A DNA stretch of 64,000 nucleotides from an uncultured Acetatifactor sp. (GCA_934402375.1 CAKRUB010000009.1:1-64000); one strand, 5' to 3'. Counted from the stretch's first letter, positions 18,872 to 26,930 are shown. Numbers and translations are program-made. The notes: generated by a model not told the origin, from the letters alone.

Positions 18872-18945
18872 TCCTCATTTCTGCGCACGCTCTTTGCGCA
18901 TATCGAGTTTGTGTCAAGTGCGCGCAGACACAAATCTCGTGATTG
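18872..18945 (-). repeat. Short leader repeat, copy 2 (clpB leader)
   Basis: A full copy. A perfect inverted repeat TTTGTGTC (18908-18915) / GACACAAA (18927-18934) with an 11-nt spacer is followed toward the gene by the conserved tract running from CTCGATATGCGC to GTGCGCAGAAATGAGGA, the last bases being the clpB ribosome site. On the far side it continues into AATCACGAGA and then a second perfect hairpin (18941-18965). It is shared with 3378, 47832 and 49170. Confidence 0.75.
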
Positions 18946-18965
18946 AAAAATCTTATTTTTCAATC
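18941..18965 (-). promoter_or_regulatory. AT-rich hairpin in clpB leader
   Basis: A perfect 11-bp inverted repeat, GATTGAAAAAT / ATTTTTCAATC with a 3-nt loop, next to the leader repeat. A second, GC-rich stem (CCGGCAG / CTGCCGG near 18992-19026) lies further upstream. The clpB transcript therefore has a long structured leader; a melting thermosensor is possible but not shown. Confidence 0.45.
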
Positions 18966-19112
18966 TTATCTCCCTCTCAGAATACACATATCCCGGCAGA
19001 CAACAGCTTACCGCTCCCGCCTGCCGGCAAATTCTTGTATTCCGATGTTTACTTTTTATCTGTTCTATAACCAATATAACACAATATGGACAGAAATCAA
19101 TAAACAAAGTAT

Positions 19113-19141
19113 AAACTTCTCTAAAAAAGATGTAAAGTCAT
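19113..19141 (-). promoter_or_regulatory. Probable clpB promoter
   Basis: On the minus strand, TTTACA, a 17-bp spacer and TATACT lie at the end of copA, roughly 250 bp upstream of the clpB start. A second candidate (TTGATT, 16-bp spacer, TATATT) lies a few tens of bases downstream of it. Positions are approximate to a few bases. Confidence 0.4.
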
Positions 19142-19350
19142 CACTTAATTTCTTTTACTTCATAGCCCGCATCCGTAACCGCTGCCGTCAGCTTCTCATC
19201 CTCAACCTCCGCGGTAAGCTCCACCGTCGCTGTCTTGTTTTCCAGACTCATTGTCACGGAGCCAACGCCTTCGACCGCCTCCAGCGCCTTCTGTACCCGT
19301 CCTGTGCAATGTCCGCACATCATTCCCTCGATTGTCATTACCTTAGTCAT
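19141..19350 (-). CDS. Possible internally initiated CopZ-like copper chaperone
   Basis: An in-frame ATG at 19350 begins MTKVMTIEGMMCGHCTG and would give a 69-residue, complete heavy-metal-associated domain with the MxCxxC copper site. GGAGG (19357-19361 on the minus strand) sits six bases before the ATG, as good as the true gene starts in this window. The same DNA is also the C-terminus of CopA, so the cell may make both the fused pump and a free chaperone. This is a prediction from the ribosome site alone. Confidence 0.45.
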   Translation of the reverse strand: MTKVMTIEGMMCGHCTGRVQKALEAVEGVGSVTMSLENKTATVELTAEVEDEKLTAAVTDAGYEVKEIK

Positions 19351-21981
19351 CTTTTTCCTCCATTCCGAAGCGTCCTCTGCGCTTCCCTCTGCATTTGAAA
19401 TTTTATTGCATTCTGTTGCCTCGCAGTCTGCCGGTGCTGTTCCGGACTCCGCGTTTCTCCCGCCGGTCGTCTCCTTCCCGGCGCGGAAGCCTCTCAGCCG
19501 CAGCGCATTTCCCACGACGAAGATACTGCTTAAGCTCATTGCCGCCGCCCCGAACATCGGGTTCAGCTTAATCTGGAACAGCGGATACCAGACGCCCGCC
19601 GCCAGAGGAATACCGATCGCATTGTAGAAAAATGCCCAGAACAGGTTCTGCTTGATGTTGCGGATGACTGCACGGCTGAGCCGCACCGCTGTCACGGCAT
19701 CCCGCAGATCGCTCTTCATCAGAACAATATCCGCGCTCTCCATCGCCACATCCGTTCCCGCTCCGATCGCCATTCCGACGTCCGCTGCCGCCAGTGCAGG
19801 GGCATCGTTGATGCCGTCCCCGACCATGGCAACCTTCCGCCCTGCCGCCTGCAGCTCGCGGATCTTCTTCTCCTTGTCCTGCGGCAGCACCTCCGCAACC
19901 GCTTCCTCGATACCAAGCTCCTCCCGTACCGCTTCAGCGGTTCTCTTATTATCTCCGGTCAGCATCACAACGTGGATTCCCAGCTTCCGTAACCGGTTAA
20001 TCGCCACGGAAGCGCTGGGCTTCACCGTATCCGCCACCGCAATGCTGCCTAACAATCTGTCGTCTGCTGCCACAAGAAGCGGGGTTTTTCCTTCTGCCGC
20101 AATCTGCTCCAGCCCTTTCAGCACCTCCTCCGGAATCCTGATACCATTTTCCTCCAGATAAGCTCTGTTTCCGACCCGGAAACGGGTGCCGGTCTTCACC
20201 GGGCTGCTCAGCTTACCGGTCTGCGTACCGGCTTCCGCCTTTCCATCTGCCGTTTTGCCCGCATAGAATACCGCTGTGGAACCATCCTTTGCTTCTGAAA
20301 GTAAAGGATGTGCCGGTAGTTCCTCTGCCAGTGTTCCCTCTACTCCTCTCCCAAACACAGCCTGAAAATCTTTTATTTCCGGCAGTTTTAGCTGTCTTCT
20401 CTGCGCATATTCTACCACTGCCTCCGCCAACGGATGCTCACTCTTTTTCTCCAACGCCGCTGCAATGCCTGCCAGAGTATCCAGCGTCATATCCGATACA
20501 TAGCATCCAATCTGCATCACATGGAGCTGCCCGGAGGTAATAGTTCCCGTCTTGTCCAGAACAACAGTGTCTACCTCCTTCGCCCGTTGGAGCGCCTCGC
20601 CGGATTTGATAAGAATACCATGGCTCGCACCCACGCCGGTTCCGACCATGATGGCAACCGGCGTCGCCAGCCCCAGCGCACAGGGACAGGAGATGACCAG
20701 CACTGCAATCGCCGAGGAGATGGCAAATTCCGCCCCGGCTCCCGCAATCAGCCACACCGCCAGCGTGACAAGTGCAATTCCCATGACAATGGGAACGAAC
20801 ACACCGGCAACCTTGTCCGCGAGCTGGGCGATCGGCGCCTTGCTGGCGCTTGCTTCCTCCATCAGCCGGACGATCTGGGACAGGGTTGTGTCCTCCCCGA
20901 CTCTGTCCGCGCTGCACTTTAAGAAGCCCGCCTTGTTGACCGTTGCCGAGACAACCTTTGCACCCGGCTGTTTCTCGACCGGGATACTCTCGCCCGTGAT
21001 TGCCGCCTCATCGACGCTGGAATTTCCCTCCAGCACCGTTCCGTCCACCGGGATCAGACTGCCGGGCTTGACAAGGAATACATCCCCTGCACGAAGCGCT
21101 TCCGTCGGAATTTCCTCTTCTCTTCCGTCCGCAGTCAGGCGGATCGCCGTCTTCGGCGACAGATCCATGAGCTTTGTAATCGCCTCGCTGGTCTTTCCCT
21201 TGGAACGGCTCTCAAGATACTTCCCGACCGTGATCAGCGTCAATATCATACCCGCCGATTCAAAATACAGGTCGTGTGAATACTGTTCTACGACCGCCAT
21301 ATCGGTATGTCCGAGCGCATAGCTGATTCTATACATGGCAAAGATGCCGTATCCGATTGCCGCCGATGCGCCGAGATCGATCAGGCTGTCCATGTTCGGA
21401 GCCAGATGCCCAAGCGTCTTGAACCCGACGGAAAAGAATTTCCGGTTGACGTACAGGATCGGCAGAAGCAGAATGAACTGCGTCATGGCATAGGTCATGG
21501 CGTTCTCTGTTCCGTGCAGATACCTGTGCACGAACGGCGGTATGGGCAGACCGAACCACTCGTGATACATATGGAACATTGCCACATACATCAGCGGAAG
21601 CAGAAACGCAATAGATATGCCGAGCCGCCACTTCATGGTGCGCGCCTCTTTCTCTGCCTTTTTCTGCACGGAGCTTCTGGCCGCGCCCTTACTTCTATAG
21701 GCTGTCTGCCCAGCACTGCCGTCGGCGGACGTACCGCTCTGCGCGTCTCCGCCCTGCGTCCGTCCTCCAGTCGCAAGCGGCTCCGCACCGTACCCGGCAT
21801 TTTCCACTGCCCGGATTATGCCGTCGCGCTGAACCTTGCTTTCATCATACTCAATTTCCATTGTTTCTGTCAAAAGATTGACAGAAGCATTTTCCACACC
21901 CTCCAGCTTTCTCGCCGCCTTCTCCACATGCGCAGAGCAGGCAGAACAGGTCATGCCGGATATATGATACCTCTCTTTCAT
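19141..21981 (-). CDS. copA: Copper-exporting P1B-type ATPase with C-terminal CopZ-like domain
   Basis: 946 residues. The N-terminal heavy-metal domain holds MTCSAC (residues ~10-15). Eight TM helices include the Cu(I) motif SCPCALGLATP; the actuator loop is ITGESIPVEK, the phosphorylation site DKTGTIT, the SEHPL motif positions nucleotide, and the hinge is VGDGINDAPAL. After the last TM pair, a charged linker leads to a second heavy-metal domain (~878-946) with MMCGHC. The usual CopA has its metal-binding domains only at the N-terminus, so this looks like a fusion of copZ to copA. A strong internal ribosome site precedes Met 878 (see 19141-19350). It is regulated with csoR upstream. Confidence 0.95.
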   Translation of the reverse strand: MKERYHISGMTCSACSAHVEKAARKLEGVENASVNLLTETMEIEYDESKVQRDGIIRAVENAGYGAEPLATGGRTQGGDAQSGTSADGSAGQTAYRSKGAARSSVQKKAEKEARTMKWRLGISIAFLLPLMYVAMFHMYHEWFGLPIPPFVHRYLHGTENAMTYAMTQFILLLPILYVNRKFFSVGFKTLGHLAPNMDSLIDLGASAAIGYGIFAMYRISYALGHTDMAVVEQYSHDLYFESAGMILTLITVGKYLESRSKGKTSEAITKLMDLSPKTAIRLTADGREEEIPTEALRAGDVFLVKPGSLIPVDGTVLEGNSSVDEAAITGESIPVEKQPGAKVVSATVNKAGFLKCSADRVGEDTTLSQIVRLMEEASASKAPIAQLADKVAGVFVPIVMGIALVTLAVWLIAGAGAEFAISSAIAVLVISCPCALGLATPVAIMVGTGVGASHGILIKSGEALQRAKEVDTVVLDKTGTITSGQLHVMQIGCYVSDMTLDTLAGIAAALEKKSEHPLAEAVVEYAQRRQLKLPEIKDFQAVFGRGVEGTLAEELPAHPLLSEAKDGSTAVFYAGKTADGKAEAGTQTGKLSSPVKTGTRFRVGNRAYLEENGIRIPEEVLKGLEQIAAEGKTPLLVAADDRLLGSIAVADTVKPSASVAINRLRKLGIHVVMLTGDNKRTAEAVREELGIEEAVAEVLPQDKEKKIRELQAAGRKVAMVGDGINDAPALAAADVGMAIGAGTDVAMESADIVLMKSDLRDAVTAVRLSRAVIRNIKQNLFWAFFYNAIGIPLAAGVWYPLFQIKLNPMFGAAAMSLSSIFVVGNALRLRGFRAGKETTGGRNAESGTAPADCEATECNKISNAEGSAEDASEWRKKMTKVMTIEGMMCGHCTGRVQKALEAVEGVGSVTMSLENKTATVELTAEVEDEKLTAAVTDAGYEVKEIK

Positions 21982-22013
21982 TTCTTCTCCTCTCCGCTTT
22001 TTTACTTAATAGG

Positions 22014-22214
22014 TAATTGCGAAACTCGTGTTTTACTCAGTGACGTTGCACAAAATGCACAGACCACCGCAGGCACGCTTTCGCTACCTTCCGCACGCAG
22101 CGGCACATAAGTCTCCACAGTACGGAGACTAAGTGCCGGCGGCTCCAGAGTGCGCTGCTTGTGGTCAGGTGCATTCTGCACAACTGTTTTTTGAAATTTG
22201 CGAGTTTCGCAGCC
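22014..22214. repeat. Inverted-repeat hairpin element, copy A
   Basis: About 200 bp between csoR and copA, bounded by the perfect inverted repeat TGCGAAACTCG (22018-22028) / CGAGTTTCGCA (22201-22211). Inside is a long imperfect hairpin built from GTGCATT/AATGCAC, GTGGTC/GACCAC, CTGC/GCAG and GTGC/GCAC arms. At its centre are two stacked stems (GGCAC/GTGCC and AGTCTCC/GGAGACT in element orientation). Copies B, C and D are at 47901, 50186 and 57364; this copy is in the opposite orientation to them. No ORF is present, so it is a non-autonomous MITE-like or REP-like element. Confidence 0.85.
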
Positions 22215-22219
22215 TGCCC

Positions 22220-22543
22220 TTACTTGAGCTTCTTGATTAGTTCGACTGCCTCGTCCACCACGGCAGTATTGCCGTTTTTGATCTCCTCCACGACACAGGT
22301 CTCCATGTGCTCCTGCAGGATCACATAGCCGAACGCCTGCAAGGCACTCTCCACCGCCGCAACCTGCGTCAGCACCTCCCCACAGTACCGGTTTTCATCC
22401 AGCATTCTCCCGATACCGTTGAGCTGTCCGATCATGCGGCTGAGACGGTTTTTCAGCTGCCTGAGTTCCTTTTCCTCCCTCGGCGTCGCCTTCGTCCTGC
22501 AACAGCAGCACTCGTTCTGTTGGTTTTCAGTATTTCCCGCCAT
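22220..22543 (-). CDS. csoR: CsoR copper-sensing repressor
   Basis: 107 residues, all-helical DUF156/CsoR family. The Cu(I) ligands fall in NRYCGEVLTQVAAVESAL (Cys) and in LQEHMETCVVEEI (His and Cys), giving the canonical Cys-His-Cys set. The N-terminus has an extra Cys cluster (ECCCC), unusual and possibly metal-binding. The repressor releases DNA when it binds Cu(I). Two operators lie just upstream, overlapping its promoter, so csoR and copA are autoregulated as one unit. Confidence 0.93.
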   Translation of the reverse strand: MAGNTENQQNECCCCRTKATPREEKELRQLKNRLSRMIGQLNGIGRMLDENRYCGEVLTQVAAVESALQAFGYVILQEHMETCVVEEIKNGNTAVVDEAVELIKKLK

Positions 22544-22579
22544 TTCTCTTCTATCCCTTCTTTCCTTTTATCCGTCAGG

Positions 22580-22601
22580 TGATTGCGAAATTTGTGTTAT
22601 G
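22580..22601. repeat. Solo end of the hairpin element
   Basis: The tract with GATTGCGAAATTTGTG resembles the outer end of copy A (AATTGCGAAACTCGTG at 22015-22030), including some flanking bases. No internal part or second end is present, so this is a remnant end just upstream of csoR. Confidence 0.4.
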
Positions 22602-22611
22602 TTTCCTCAAA

Positions 22612-22665
22612 ATACCCATAGGGGGTATCTCAATTTCAGTGTCATGATATACCCCCCTTGGGTAT
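22612..22665 (-). promoter_or_regulatory. Two CsoR operators
   Basis: ATACCCATAGGGGGTAT (22612-22628) and ATACCCCCCTTGGGTAT (22649-22665) are mirror copies of the TACCC-N-GGGGGTA CsoR operator type known from Bacillus. The upstream one fills the promoter spacer; the downstream one lies near the transcript start. Centre spacing is 37 bp. Confidence 0.88.
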
Positions 22666-22672
22666 TTGTCAA
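22644..22672 (-). promoter_or_regulatory. csoR-copA promoter
   Basis: Minus strand TTGACA (22667-22672), 17-bp spacer filled by the CsoR operator, TATCAT (22644-22649). Repressor binding would block RNA polymerase directly. Confidence 0.8.
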
Positions 22673-22716
22673 GTCCTTATATTTTAATCAATATTTTTTC
22701 TCAAAAGAATCCAACA

Positions 22717-22745
22717 TTTACTTTTATTCTCTTGCATGCTACAAT
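22717..22745 (+). promoter_or_regulatory. Candidate promoter for methyltransferase transcript
   Basis: TTTACT (22717-22722), 17-bp spacer, TACAAT (22740-22745) on the plus strand. It would give a leader of about 190 nt containing the structure at 22810-22890. Confidence 0.4.
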
Positions 22746-22809
22746 AAAAAAGTCCTAAACAGACAATTTCAGTCTTCAGAGGTCAGAGATGCAAAAGCGA
22801 ATTAACTAC

Positions 22810-22890
22810 TCGGTGCAGTTTAAAAACTGACAGCAGATTGTATCGAGGTTAATGTAAGGTTTCAGACGATCTTGTCAGGAGCTGCACCGA
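22810..22890 (+). ncRNA. Candidate structured leader RNA
   Basis: An ~80-nt region that folds into one long arm. The outer stem is CGGTGCAG (22811-22818) / CTGCACCG (22882-22889) plus one more A-T pair. The inner stem is CTGACA (22827-22832) / TGTCAG (22873-22878), continued after a 2-nt bulge by AGATTGT (22835-22841) / ACGATCT (22866-22872) with one G-T wobble. A small competing hairpin (CAGTTT/AAACTG, 22816-22829) overlaps the junction. It matches no riboswitch class I can name and ends about 58 nt before the methyltransferase start. Confidence 0.5.
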
Positions 22891-22947
22891 ATCCTAATCT
22901 TTTAAATCACTATCTTTAGATTATTATTTGGAAAGGATGCAGTTAAA

Positions 22948-23709
22948 ATGAATAGAGAAGAATTAAGATTCATATGGAAAGAGGAAGAACGTGTTGCACA
23001 CATTCACGGATGGGATTTTTCACACATCCGGGGACGCTATGAAGAGGAACAGGATTTGCCGTGGGATTACGCTGAAATTATCGGACGTTATCTGGCTGAC
23101 GATATGCAGCTTCTGGATTACGATACCGGCGGTGGAGAATTTCTGTTGTCCTTAAAGCACCCATATCGCAACACCGCAGCGACAGAGGGCTATCCGCCGA
23201 ATGTGGAATTATGCAGAGAAACACTCTCCCCACTCGGAATCCATTTTAAAGCATGTGACGATCCGGCAAATATTCCCTTTGAATCCGCCAGCTTTGACAT
23301 AATTATCAACCGGCACGGCGATTTCAACGCAGACGAATTGTTCCGTCTGCTGAAAAAGGGCGGAATCTTTATCACCGAGCAGGTCGGCGGCGACAATGAC
23401 CGCGATCTGGTTGAAATAGTACTTCCCGATACCGAGAAGCCATTCCCGCATCTGAATCTTCGGGAGCAGCGACAGGCGTTTGAGAATGCTGGCTTTCACA
23501 TTGTTGAAGAAGCAGAAGTCTACCGCCCCATCCGGTTTTACGATGTCGGCGCGTTCGTGTGGTTTGCACATATTATCGAATGGGAATTTCCGAGATTTTC
23601 GGTTGACAAATGCTTCGATCAGCTATTAAAAATGCAGGAAATTATCGAAAGTGGAAAGCCCATCGAGGGCACGATCCACCGCTATCTGATTGTTGCACGA
23701 AAAGAATAA
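22948..23709 (+). CDS. Class I SAM-dependent methyltransferase
   Basis: 253 residues. The SAM-binding motif I is LLDYDTGGGEFLLSL (about residues 49-63), the acidic residue after strand 2 lies in ATEGYPPN, motif II is ASFDIIINRH and a post-motif LKKGGIFITEQVGG follows. This is the usual Methyltransf_11/25 architecture, similar to small-molecule methyltransferases and YqeM/UbiE-like proteins; the substrate is not evident. It stands alone on the plus strand with its own leader and terminator. Confidence 0.85.
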   Translation: MNREELRFIWKEEERVAHIHGWDFSHIRGRYEEEQDLPWDYAEIIGRYLADDMQLLDYDTGGGEFLLSLKHPYRNTAATEGYPPNVELCRETLSPLGIHFKACDDPANIPFESASFDIIINRHGDFNADELFRLLKKGGIFITEQVGGDNDRDLVEIVLPDTEKPFPHLNLREQRQAFENAGFHIVEEAEVYRPIRFYDVGAFVWFAHIIEWEFPRFSVDKCFDQLLKMQEIIESGKPIEGTIHRYLIVARKE

Positions 23710-23714
23710 ACATG

Positions 23715-23750
23715 AAAGAGACCACCCGCCGTTTGCGCGGGTGGTCTTTA
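23715..23750 (+). terminator. Terminator of methyltransferase gene
   Basis: A perfect 10-bp stem GACCACCCGC (23720-23729) / GCGGGTGGTC (23737-23746) with a short loop, flanked by A and T runs that extend the stem. It is close to the convergent GH43 gene and may serve both. Confidence 0.8.
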
Positions 23751-23769
23751 TGATTCCGAAAACAATTCT

Positions 23770-25320
23770 TCACTTTTCTTCCAGCTTTGTGTAGACGAAA
23801 AAGTCCGCCGCCACGCTGCCGCCGTGCACTCCCGTCTCATTCAACACAAAGAGTCCGGCTTTCACGCCGACCCAGCGCCCCGGCGTCGCCTTCGTCGTCC
23901 TTCCGACGCTGCGGTACTTCTCGCCGTCAGCGCTGACTGCAAAGGAAATATCCTCCGACCGTTCGACCCGCATCTTAAGCCAGATCCGCTCCTGCTGCCA
24001 GCCCTCAAGCTCCTCCCTGACCTCGTCCGCCATAGTCCAGTTTCCCGTCCTCTGCTGTAAGCTGAAACCGCCCGCCTGCCTTTTTACGGCAAGCGCCGTG
24101 TAGCATCCGCCCAGTGACACCATACCCGCGGCATCTCCCTCTGCCAGCCCCTCAAGGTGCAGGCAGGTCGTGATCTCAAATTCCGGGGCAGGCCACTTCT
24201 GCAGGAGGAGGCTGCTGACGTCGCAGAGCTGCCTGTCCACATCCACCGGCTGCGCATAAAGCGTCAGTCTGCCGTCTCCCAGCCGGTACCATTCCTCCCG
24301 GTAGTTCGCATTCCACTGCCATTGCAGCCCCAGCTTTCCGCCCTCAAAAAAATCGCTGTCCTCCGGCGCATCCACGGGGCATACCGCTCCGGTATCCGGC
24401 TTTTGATAACGCAGAACCGGCTCGCCGCAGCCGTCCTCCTCATTCACGCCGATCACCGGCCAGTCGTCCACCCAGCGCATCGGCTGTAAGTGAATGATCC
24501 GCCCGGCATTGCCGACATCCTGAAAGTGCAGAAACCAGTCTTCGCCGGACGGCGTATCAACCCACGCGCCCTGATGCGGTCCGTTGACCGGCGTCGATCC
24601 CTGATGCAGCACGATTCTCTCCTCGTAAGGTCCGTAGATAGTCTTCGACCGGAGCACAGTCTGCCAGCCCGGCTTCACACCTCCCGCCGGGGCAAAGATG
24701 TAATAATAGCCGTTTCTCTTATAGAGCTTCGGCCCCTCGATCGTCGGCTGCGTCTCATGTCCGTCATAGATAAATTTCCCGTCGTCCAGCACTCCCGAGC
24801 AGTCCGGCTCGATCGGCGACAGATACAGCATACTCTTAAAGCCGATGCGGCTTCTGGCAAATGCCGTCACCATGTACGCCTTACCGTCGTCATCCCAGAA
24901 GGGACAGGGATCAATCCAGCCCACAACCTTTCTGACATAGGCGGGTTCACTCCACTTTCCCCACGGGTTGGTCGTCTTACACATAAAGATTCCCTCGTCG
25001 GGCATGGGGATGAATACATAGTATGTCCCGTCGTGGAAACGGATGGACGGCGCCCACGCCCCGCAACCGTGCATCGGTTGATCATAATAAGGAAAGGGCA
25101 GTCTGTCCACGACATAGTTGATGACCTTCCAGTTGACCAGATCCTTAGAATGCAGCAAGGGCACTGCCGGAGAGTTACAGAAGCTGGATGCCACCATGAA
25201 ATAATCCCCGCCGACCCTGATCGCGTCCGGGTCGGAATAATCCGTATACAGGATCGGATTCCTGTAGGTTCCGTCGCCGTTATCCGCAATCCACATTTTC
25301 TCTGTTTTTCTGTTTTCCAT
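23770..25320 (-). CDS. Glycoside hydrolase family 43 (beta-xylosidase/arabinofuranosidase type)
   Basis: 516 residues with no signal peptide, so probably intracellular. The first ~310 residues are a five-blade propeller: YTDYSDPDAIRV carries the base Asp, GWIDPCPFWDDDG the pKa-modulating Asp and QPTIEGPKLYKRNG the acid Glu. The C-terminal ~190 residues are a beta-sandwich (DFFEGGKLGLQWQWN onward) as in GH43 subfamilies with an appended domain that shapes the active site. Substrates for such enzymes are short xylo- or arabino-oligosaccharides. It stands apart from the glycan locus at 28574-41556 but fits the same diet. Confidence 0.9.
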   Translation of the reverse strand: MENRKTEKMWIADNGDGTYRNPILYTDYSDPDAIRVGGDYFMVASSFCNSPAVPLLHSKDLVNWKVINYVVDRLPFPYYDQPMHGCGAWAPSIRFHDGTYYVFIPMPDEGIFMCKTTNPWGKWSEPAYVRKVVGWIDPCPFWDDDGKAYMVTAFARSRIGFKSMLYLSPIEPDCSGVLDDGKFIYDGHETQPTIEGPKLYKRNGYYYIFAPAGGVKPGWQTVLRSKTIYGPYEERIVLHQGSTPVNGPHQGAWVDTPSGEDWFLHFQDVGNAGRIIHLQPMRWVDDWPVIGVNEEDGCGEPVLRYQKPDTGAVCPVDAPEDSDFFEGGKLGLQWQWNANYREEWYRLGDGRLTLYAQPVDVDRQLCDVSSLLLQKWPAPEFEITTCLHLEGLAEGDAAGMVSLGGCYTALAVKRQAGGFSLQQRTGNWTMADEVREELEGWQQERIWLKMRVERSEDISFAVSADGEKYRSVGRTTKATPGRWVGVKAGLFVLNETGVHGGSVAADFFVYTKLEEK

Positions 25321-25401
25321 AATTCATTCCGTCCTTCGCTGTTACTTTACAGGAGCTTGTCTTACCTTTGCCCTTATTGTATCAAGTAACCGGCGCGACG
25401 G

Positions 25402-26115
25402 CTAGCCCAAAGATGAATTTTCTCCGGCGGTAATCCTCTGACAGCGCTCCTCTGCCAGCCGTACCATCTCTTTAAAGCGTGAATTATAGAGCTTCAGGTT
25501 TTCCTTGCTCGCTCCCATGAATGCCCACGGCGCCCGTCTGTGCATCTCGACGTAGAAGCCTTTCGCATCGATTCCATCACCGGAATTTGTCCCCAACAAC
25601 GGTTTCACCTTCATATTGATACCGAATGACTGTCTCTTCTTGTTCACGATATTGATCAGGCTGATTGTTGCAACCGGAACCAACCCGCCCCAATATGTCG
25701 TCGAGCTTCCGAAAATATACACAATGTCCCGGTAGGACAGAACCTGTACCAGCATTCCTTCAAAGATCAGATAATCCTTTCCCATGATAGCATTTGCGAT
25801 TCTCACACCATTCGCAAGATCCCTGTCCACCTGCTCCTGCTCTTCCTCAGACAAATTTCTCAGGGCAGGAGCGAATTTTCCCCGGGATGCCATGACAGCT
25901 CCCAGAGCACCGTTTAAGAAGAAAAGCCCAAGCAGCAGATACAGTACGCCCAAGAACACCATCAGCCCCACTTCCGGTTCCCCAGGCACGGCAAAGAGCA
26001 CCATTATTGCAGCCATGAAAACTGTAAACACCACCCAGAGCGTGATCAGTGTCTTTAATGCTTTTTTTGCATAGCCCTTTTGCACCTCCATGATATGATT
26101 CAGTTTTTCGTTCAT
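25402..26115 (-). CDS. Unknown two-TM membrane protein
   Basis: 237 residues. Two adjacent transmembrane helices at about 20-45 and 50-72 (TLITLWVVFTVFMAAIMVLF, then MVFLGVLYLLLGLFFL) are followed by a cytoplasmic region with a Glu-rich helix (NLSEEEQEQVDRDL). A central beta-rich stretch (YLIFEGMLVQVLSYRDIVYI, then a Ser/Thr/Tyr-rich turn) resembles PH-like or stationary-phase membrane proteins whose family I cannot name. It is flanked by unrelated genes, with nothing indicating a pathway. Confidence 0.7.
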   Translation of the reverse strand: MNEKLNHIMEVQKGYAKKALKTLITLWVVFTVFMAAIMVLFAVPGEPEVGLMVFLGVLYLLLGLFFLNGALGAVMASRGKFAPALRNLSEEEQEQVDRDLANGVRIANAIMGKDYLIFEGMLVQVLSYRDIVYIFGSSTTYWGGLVPVATISLINIVNKKRQSFGINMKVKPLLGTNSGDGIDAKGFYVEMHRRAPWAFMGASKENLKLYNSRFKEMVRLAEERCQRITAGENSSLG

Positions 26116-26250
26116 ATGTCATTTTCCCCTTTCGTATGATTCGCAGATATTCTATCATTCGCTGCCGAATCAATACCGCAGATGTAAAAAATGACATGGT
26201 TATATGTAACTTTTGGCATCAGGAAACGGCGGTTGTCGCATTACCGCCGT

Positions 26251-26817
26251 TCAACTATCCACCTGTAGCTTCAGCAGCTCCTCTCCCGTCCGCACATGGG
26301 CGCCGGATGCCGGCAGAATATCAGCCCCGCTTATTCCGGTTTCGACGGAGACCTCCACACAGTCGGACACACCCTCCGCAGCGAGACCCTGTCTGTCAAA
26401 TTCAAGAAGGAGCTTCCCCTTCCCGACAATCTCATTCTGTACAATGCGCGGCCGGTAATATCCGTCCAGCAGCTCGTCCGTGGAGTCGCCCACGCGGATA
26501 TACAGTTCCGCCCCGAACTCCGTGTCAAATAAGAACGCATTCCCTCTGGGAAAGACCTTCCTTATCCTTCCGCTCACAGGCGCATAAATCTTATCCTCAC
26601 TCGGGCGGATTACCACGACCGGCCTGCCGCCCTCCTGCAGATCGGACACCTCGCCGGACACCGGGCTCCCGACAAAAAAGGCTTCCCTCTCATCCTCCTC
26701 GTCCGCATGCTCCTTCTCTTGAAATCCACCGTCCTCTTTACTCAGTCTGCCAATACAAACACCGGCTGCCAGCGCCGCCAGGGCAATGGCTGCCAGCCAC
26801 CAAAAGCTGATTTCCAT
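26251..26817 (-). CDS. Membrane-anchored EIIA(Glc)-like protein lacking both catalytic histidines
   Basis: 188 residues from the ATG at 26817; an earlier in-frame start would overlap the cold-shock promoter. One TM helix at ~3-23 is followed by an acidic linker (~24-50) and a PTS EIIA glucose-type beta-sandwich: IYAPVSGRIRKVFP aligns with the APVxGxVxxxxP motif, and ELYIRVGDSTDELLDGYY with the L-I-H-I-G-x-x-T segment. The two histidines that accept and position the phosphate (normally in K/T-HAI and LIHIG) are replaced by Asn (RGNAFLFD) and Arg (YIRVG). It cannot act as a normal phosphocarrier and is probably a sensor or binding domain. No PTS genes are nearby. Confidence 0.72.
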   Translation of the reverse strand: MEISFWWLAAIALAALAAGVCIGRLSKEDGGFQEKEHADEEDEREAFFVGSPVSGEVSDLQEGGRPVVVIRPSEDKIYAPVSGRIRKVFPRGNAFLFDTEFGAELYIRVGDSTDELLDGYYRPRIVQNEIVGKGKLLLEFDRQGLAAEGVSDCVEVSVETGISGADILPASGAHVRTGEELLKLQVDS

Positions 26818-26892
26818 ATGCTTAAATACCTCTCTTAAACATCCCTTATTTTCCCCAAAGAAACGACAAATATTCTTGTCAAAAAATAATTG

Positions 26893-26922
26893 TTGACATT
26901 TCCTAAAAGGTGATGCTATACT
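26893..26922 (+). promoter_or_regulatory. Cold-shock gene promoter
   Basis: TTGACA (26893-26898), 18-bp spacer, TATACT (26917-26922). It gives a 5' UTR of roughly 137 nt, long as in other cspA-type genes. Confidence 0.8.
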
Positions 26923-26930
26923 CAAGCTGT

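Noticed and set aside
18866-19141. CIRCE or CtsR operators for clpB
   Set aside because: Searched by eye for the TTAGCACTC inverted repeat and the GGTCAAA direct repeats; neither is present.
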